Below, in pieces: positions 60,587-64,000 of a DNA stretch of 64,000 bases. The position numbers were made by a program, and so were the translations under genes. How positions within the stretch are numbered: the stretch's first letter is position 1; each line of letters opens with the position of its first letter. Source of the stretch: Eisenbergiella porci (GTDB taxonomy: Bacteria; Bacillota; Clostridia; Lachnospirales; Lachnospiraceae); assembly GCF_009696275.1 (NCBI RefSeq), contig NZ_VUMI01000018.1, positions 32,709 through 96,708 on the forward strand, given 5' to 3'. The notes under the pieces are model-generated. The model searched no databases. It saw only the letters and a program-made list of their open reading frames with translations, and was not told the origin of the DNA.

Positions 60587-63190
60587 ATGAAACCAATTAC
60601 GCTGACGCTGTGTGGCTGGGGTCCTTTTCGGGACAGCCAGACCGTGGACTTTACAAAGCTGTCGGAAAACGGCATTTTTCTCATTACCGGACAGACCGGA
60701 GCGGGAAAAACAACGGTTTTTGACGGCATAACCTATGCGCTTTACGGAAACATGAGCGGGGAAATCCGGGAAAAAAACAGTGTGCGCAGCGACTTTGCGG
60801 AGGATGACACGCCCACCTTCGCGGAGCTTGTGATGCAGCATAACGGAGAGGGTTACCGGATTTACCGGAACCCGGAATACATGCGGCCGAAGAAGCGGAA
60901 AAACGGCAAAGCCGCCATGACAAAGGAGCGGGAAAAAGCGGTGCTCACACTGCCGGACGGGACCGCTGTGGAGGGCAGCAGCGAGGTGACCAGGAAAATC
61001 CAGGAAATATTGCGGCTGGATTACAGGCAGTTCAAGCAGATTTCCATGATCGCCCAGGGCGAATTCGCCCGGCTGCTCACGGCCTCTCCCAATGAAAAAA
61101 CGCGGATTTTCCGGGAGATTTTTGATACGGCGCTCTATGATCGTTTTGCGGCAAGACTGCGGGAGGACGCCAATAATCTGTATAAGGAAGTGATGGAGTA
61201 CCGTCACCGGATGGATGAGGATGTGCGCCAGTTTTCCACGGAGGATGAGATTTGGAAGGAACTCACTGAAGGCGGCGGTTATTCTTATGAGTTGCTGATG
61301 GAAAGGCTCGGACAGCTGGAAAAACAGTACCGGGAAGCGGAGAAGGCGGCCGGGAAGCAGGCAGAGAGGGTGGATGGAGAGCTTGTGGAGCTGGAAAAGC
61401 AGATGGAACAGGCGGAGAGCGTCCGAAAATCCTTTGCCAGGCTGCAGGAGACGCGGGAAAAGCTGGAGAGGCTGAAGGAAAAGGCGGAGGAAATGAAGCA
61501 GGAGGAGGAGCGGCTGAAGCGTGCGGAGCATGCGGCGGAAATCCGCGCGGAATACCAGCTGGTAAACTCCCTGGAAAAGCAGGTTGCGGCGCTTTCCCGG
61601 CAGCAGCAGGCGGAGCAGGAGGCTATCGTCAGGGATGAGGCCGGGCTTGCGTCCTGCAGGGAATTTTATGAAAACAGGGAACGGCTGCTTGCGTTTTACG
61701 ATATCATGCAGGCGCAGGCGGAGCAGAAGGCCCGGCAGGAAGCAGGAGAGAAGCGTAAGAAACAGCTGGGGGAAAAGCTTCTTAGGCAGCAGTCGGATTA
61801 CCTTGCCCAGGAAAAGGAGGCAGGGGAGAAACAGCAGGCTTTGACTGAGGCGCAGAACCGGTACCGCAGGGCCGTAATCGGGCTTGCGGCCCGGTTGGTG
61901 GAGGAGGGAAAGCCCTGTCCTGTCTGCGGTTCCCTGGAACATCCGAAGGTAGCGCACACAGATGAGGACGTGCCCGACGAGGAGCAGCTGAATCGGCTGC
62001 AGGAGGCTTATGAGGAAAGCAGCGCCAGGCTGACCCTGCTACATGGCCTGGCGGCGGCGGCCCGGGCGGAGCTGGAAGCCCAGGAGGAGCAGAACCGGCA
62101 GCTTGCGGAGGAGGAAAAACGTCTGCACGGTGAGATAGAAGCATTTCCTGAAACATTAGCGGATTTTGCCGGACAGCACAGCCGGGCGCAGGTGCAGGAG
62201 CAGGCGGAACGCTATGCAGGCCTGGTAACCGCGCAGACAGTGCGCAGGCAGAATCTGGAACGGCTGGCCGCGGATAAGGCGGCTCTGGAAAAGGAATGCC
62301 GGGAAGCCCGCGGCAAATGGCAGGCGGCTTTGGAAAACGGCGGATTTTCCGGGGAAGAGGCCTATCTGGAAGCGGTTCTTGAGGAAGAAGCAAGAAGGCG
62401 TCTGTCTGAGAGCATCTCCCGTTACCGGATGGAGGCCGCTTCTCTGACGGAGCTTTGCGCCCATATGGAAGAGGAGCTGAAGGGAAAGGAAAAGACGGAT
62501 ACCGCGCCTTTAGCCCAAAAACGGGACGAACTCAGGGAAGAAAAAAGAAAAGGAGAGCGTCTGCGCACGGACTGCAGTATTGCCGCTTCAGACGCCGCCC
62601 GTACCCTGCGGCTCCTGAAGGCGAAAAAGGACGATATGGAGAAGCGGGAAAAGGCCTATGGTATCATCCGCGATTTGGACAATATGGCTTCAGGGAACAA
62701 TGCCCGCAAGCTGGTATTTGAGCAGTATGTGCTTTCCGGCTATTTTGAGGATATCCTGGAGGCCGCCAACCTGCGTCTGCGCCGGATGACGGGAGGCAGG
62801 TACGAGCTGTCCAGAGTGGAGGAGGCGGGCGACGGACGAAGCAAGGACAGCCTGGAAATCCGGGTTATGGATTATTACACCGGTAAATACCGTTCCGTGA
62901 AAACCCTTTCCGGCGGGGAAAGCTTCAAGGCCTCCCTTTCCCTGGCGCTGGGCATGAGCGATGTTATCCAGGCGGAGAGCGGGGGAATCCGGGTGGAAGC
63001 CCTGTTCATCGACGAGGGCTTCGGCGCGCTGGACTCCGAGTCCCTGGATCAGGCCTGCAGCGCGCTGATGGGACTGGTGGAGAGCGACAGGATGATCGGG
63101 ATTATTTCCCATGTGCCTGAACTGCAGGAAAGAATAAGCAGCCAGATTTTCATAGAAAAGAAAAACACCGGCAGCCGGATTCATTCCTGA
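60587..63190 (+). CDS. sbcC: Nuclease SbcCD subunit C (SMC-like ATPase)
   Basis: An 867-residue Rad50-type ATPase: Walker A in ITGQTGAGKTTVFDG, Q-loop ISMIAQGEFARLL, long coiled coil, zinc hook CPVCGS at Cys444/Cys447, second coil, then the signature KTLSGGESFKASLSLALG, Walker B and D-loop VEALFIDEGFGALDSESLDQ, and ISHVPELQERI. It is shorter than E. coli SbcC (1048) because the coils are shorter. Two molecules tether DNA through the hook and drive SbcD. The gene ends eight bases before a giant palindrome, a kind of DNA this enzyme cuts. Confidence 0.95.
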   Translation: MKPITLTLCGWGPFRDSQTVDFTKLSENGIFLITGQTGAGKTTVFDGITYALYGNMSGEIREKNSVRSDFAEDDTPTFAELVMQHNGEGYRIYRNPEYMRPKKRKNGKAAMTKEREKAVLTLPDGTAVEGSSEVTRKIQEILRLDYRQFKQISMIAQGEFARLLTASPNEKTRIFREIFDTALYDRFAARLREDANNLYKEVMEYRHRMDEDVRQFSTEDEIWKELTEGGGYSYELLMERLGQLEKQYREAEKAAGKQAERVDGELVELEKQMEQAESVRKSFARLQETREKLERLKEKAEEMKQEEERLKRAEHAAEIRAEYQLVNSLEKQVAALSRQQQAEQEAIVRDEAGLASCREFYENRERLLAFYDIMQAQAEQKARQEAGEKRKKQLGEKLLRQQSDYLAQEKEAGEKQQALTEAQNRYRRAVIGLAARLVEEGKPCPVCGSLEHPKVAHTDEDVPDEEQLNRLQEAYEESSARLTLLHGLAAAARAELEAQEEQNRQLAEEEKRLHGEIEAFPETLADFAGQHSRAQVQEQAERYAGLVTAQTVRRQNLERLAADKAALEKECREARGKWQAALENGGFSGEEAYLEAVLEEEARRRLSESISRYRMEAASLTELCAHMEEELKGKEKTDTAPLAQKRDELREEKRKGERLRTDCSIAASDAARTLRLLKAKKDDMEKREKAYGIIRDLDNMASGNNARKLVFEQYVLSGYFEDILEAANLRLRRMTGGRYELSRVEEAGDGRSKDSLEIRVMDYYTGKYRSVKTLSGGESFKASLSLALGMSDVIQAESGGIRVEALFIDEGFGALDSESLDQACSALMGLVESDRMIGIISHVPELQERISSQIFIEKKNTGSRIHS

Positions 63191-63198
63191 GGGGAGGC

Positions 63199-63592
63199 GG
63201 TGATGTCCGGAGCCAATGGCCTGTGCGGCGGGGCTGTCAGTTACCGGCGGTGCGGGGGGCCTGTCCTGGCGTATGGGGCCTTGGGGCAGAGGGCGGCGGG
63301 GAGGGGGATTCATCGATACTATTCAGTTTTGGGCTGTTTCTAAAAGTAACCGAAGGAAGCTTTTACAACCCTGATACGGCAGGAACTCGTCGCAGGCTCC
63401 TCAGACAGCTGCCGTATTGCGGGTAAAGCTTCCTTCGGTTACTTTAAGAAACAGCTCCAAAACTTCGTAAGTATCGGTGAATTCCCCCTCCCCGCCGCCC
63501 TCTGCCCCAAGGCCCCATACGCCAGGACAGGCCCCCCGCACCGCCGGTAACTGACAGCCCCGCCGCACAGGCCATTGGCTCCGGACATCACC
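63199..63592. repeat. 394-bp near-palindrome with 110-bp perfect arms
   Basis: The arms 63199-63308 and 63483-63592 are exact reverse complements (110 bp). Inside, similarity continues with small changes: AAGTAACCGAAGGAAGC (63344-63360) with its complement at 63427-63443, and ATACGGCAG (63374-63382) with CTGCCGTAT (63409-63417). The last loop is about 26 bases. The outer arms are GC-rich and code for nothing evident. It could extrude as a cruciform or fold as a huge RNA hairpin at the 3' end of sbcC mRNA. Confidence 0.85.
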
Positions 63593-63930
63593 TTTGGCAG
63601 GCAGAAGGTGAAAATGCCTTACGGGTATTACAGAAAAAAGTTGGTGTAAAGTAAGGATTCGTTATGTTTGAGTTGGCCTGAAACTATATTTCTTCGTGAA
63701 AAAGTTCTGTATCCGACTGAGTTTGATGTTGATATTATTAAATTAGTATGTTATTATTATTTCGTCACACAGCAGTATCTATGCTGCTGCAGTATTCGGC
63801 CGTCCGGCCGTTCTTTCATTTCGGCGCTTCCTTTTCGAAGCAATAATCCGTAAATGGCAAAAAACTTAATACAGGAGCTTCCTGTATAATTCAAATATAG
63901 GGAATTCCGAGAAAGAGGGTTGAGAAAAAA
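63593..63930. other. AT-rich spacer with small inverted repeats
   Basis: No convincing gene. CAGCAG/CTGCTG near 63772-63791 and a 6-bp palindrome ACAGGA-GCT-TCCTGT (63869-63883), running into TATAAT, could be an operator over a -10 box, but no -35 at the right distance is clear. Confidence 0.3.
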
Positions 63931-64000
63931 ATACCTCAGAGTAAAATAAGATTACTGACTTTGCGGGTTAGTAAAAAATCTTATTAAAACAGTGAGGTAT
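63931..64000. terminator. Probable terminator-like inverted repeat cut by the window edge
   Basis: ATACCTCA (63931-63938) pairs with TGAGGTAT (63993-64000), TAAGATT (63947-63953) with AATCTTA (63977-63983), and ACTGAC with GTTAGT, an imperfect 70-base hairpin. An A-run precedes it; a T-run beyond the window would make it a bidirectional terminator. It could also be the end of a mobile element. Confidence 0.4.

Noticed and set aside
60434..61957. 507-codon minus-strand frame opposite sbcC
   Set aside because: Shadow of the coiled-coil coding region giving Leu/Phe repeats; sbcC motifs are unambiguous.
63668..63853. 61-codon frame in the last spacer
   Set aside because: Odd composition, no ribosome site and no similarity recognised.

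Overview
The window reads as chromosomal DNA of a gut-type Lachnospiraceae (Clostridia, Bacillota) with G+C near 50% by eye. The evidence is the strong AGGAGG-type ribosome binding sites, low-G+C-style -35/-10 promoters, U-tailed intrinsic terminators, and gene families typical of that group: YdcZ half-size DMT transporter, TraX-like membrane protein, GerMN lipoprotein, LCP protein, ACT protein beside hom, and clostridial thyA/folA. No phage, plasmid or CRISPR locus is visible. The genus cannot be fixed from sequence alone.

Layout. 1-4300: end of a DNA glycosylase gene, a GNAT gene and argJ-argB-argD (arginine; no argC or argF here). 4300-6800: an orphan solute-binding-like protein, a YdcZ transporter and a G-tract/hairpin-rich spacer. 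6818-14679: comEA, an OmpR-type regulator and histidine kinase, a GerMN lipoprotein, comEC and holA. 14800-20800: zinc-ribbon protein, YqeY, a small anchored protein, a DUF1653 protein, a one-piece SfsA-MutY fusion and a glycosyltransferase. 20986-22895 (minus strand): a lipid kinase and a PAP2 phosphatase. 23164-30005: glyA, a TraX-like gene, and a threonine cluster (ACT protein, hom, a phosphoglycerate-mutase-like probable homoserine kinase, aspartate kinase). 30147-31730: a LUD gene broken by an in-frame TAA, then about 0.7 kb bounded by a consensus promoter and a terminator but holding no gene, the best candidate for a large non-coding RNA. 31898-41932: GH3 hexosaminidase, tRNA-Gly, LCP protein, ABC exporter, beta-CASP RNase, thyA, folA and a CofE-family ligase.

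42065-49229 is a pectin/rhamnogalacturonan locus in decay: an AraC-type membrane regulator with an amber stop and a frameshift, a truncated sugar permease, a PL11 lyase missing its N-terminus with a ~105-bp piece inverted, an FG-GAP propeller protein, and an apparently intact PL22 oligogalacturonate lyase. 49409-51780 holds corA, a GNAT gene with its acetyl-CoA site deleted, and ilvE. 51890-58461 is an AT-richer accessory stretch with intact GNAT and MFS genes among relics (CPBP, GNAT, VOC, DUF3795-like, NADAR). 58523-63190 holds a PHP hydrolase and sbcD-sbcC. Eight bases after the sbcC stop lies a 394-bp palindrome with 110-bp perfect arms.

A dispersed intergenic element (copies near 7.5, 16.2, 26.0 and a stub at 49.4 kb) has inverted termini and, in its best copy, an 8-bp target duplication, so it is a MITE-like repeat. 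The most striking items are the gene-free transcription unit at 31.0-31.7 kb, the SfsA-MutY fusion, the palindrome beside sbcCD, the MITE family, and the MtrAB-LpqB-like module inside the competence region.
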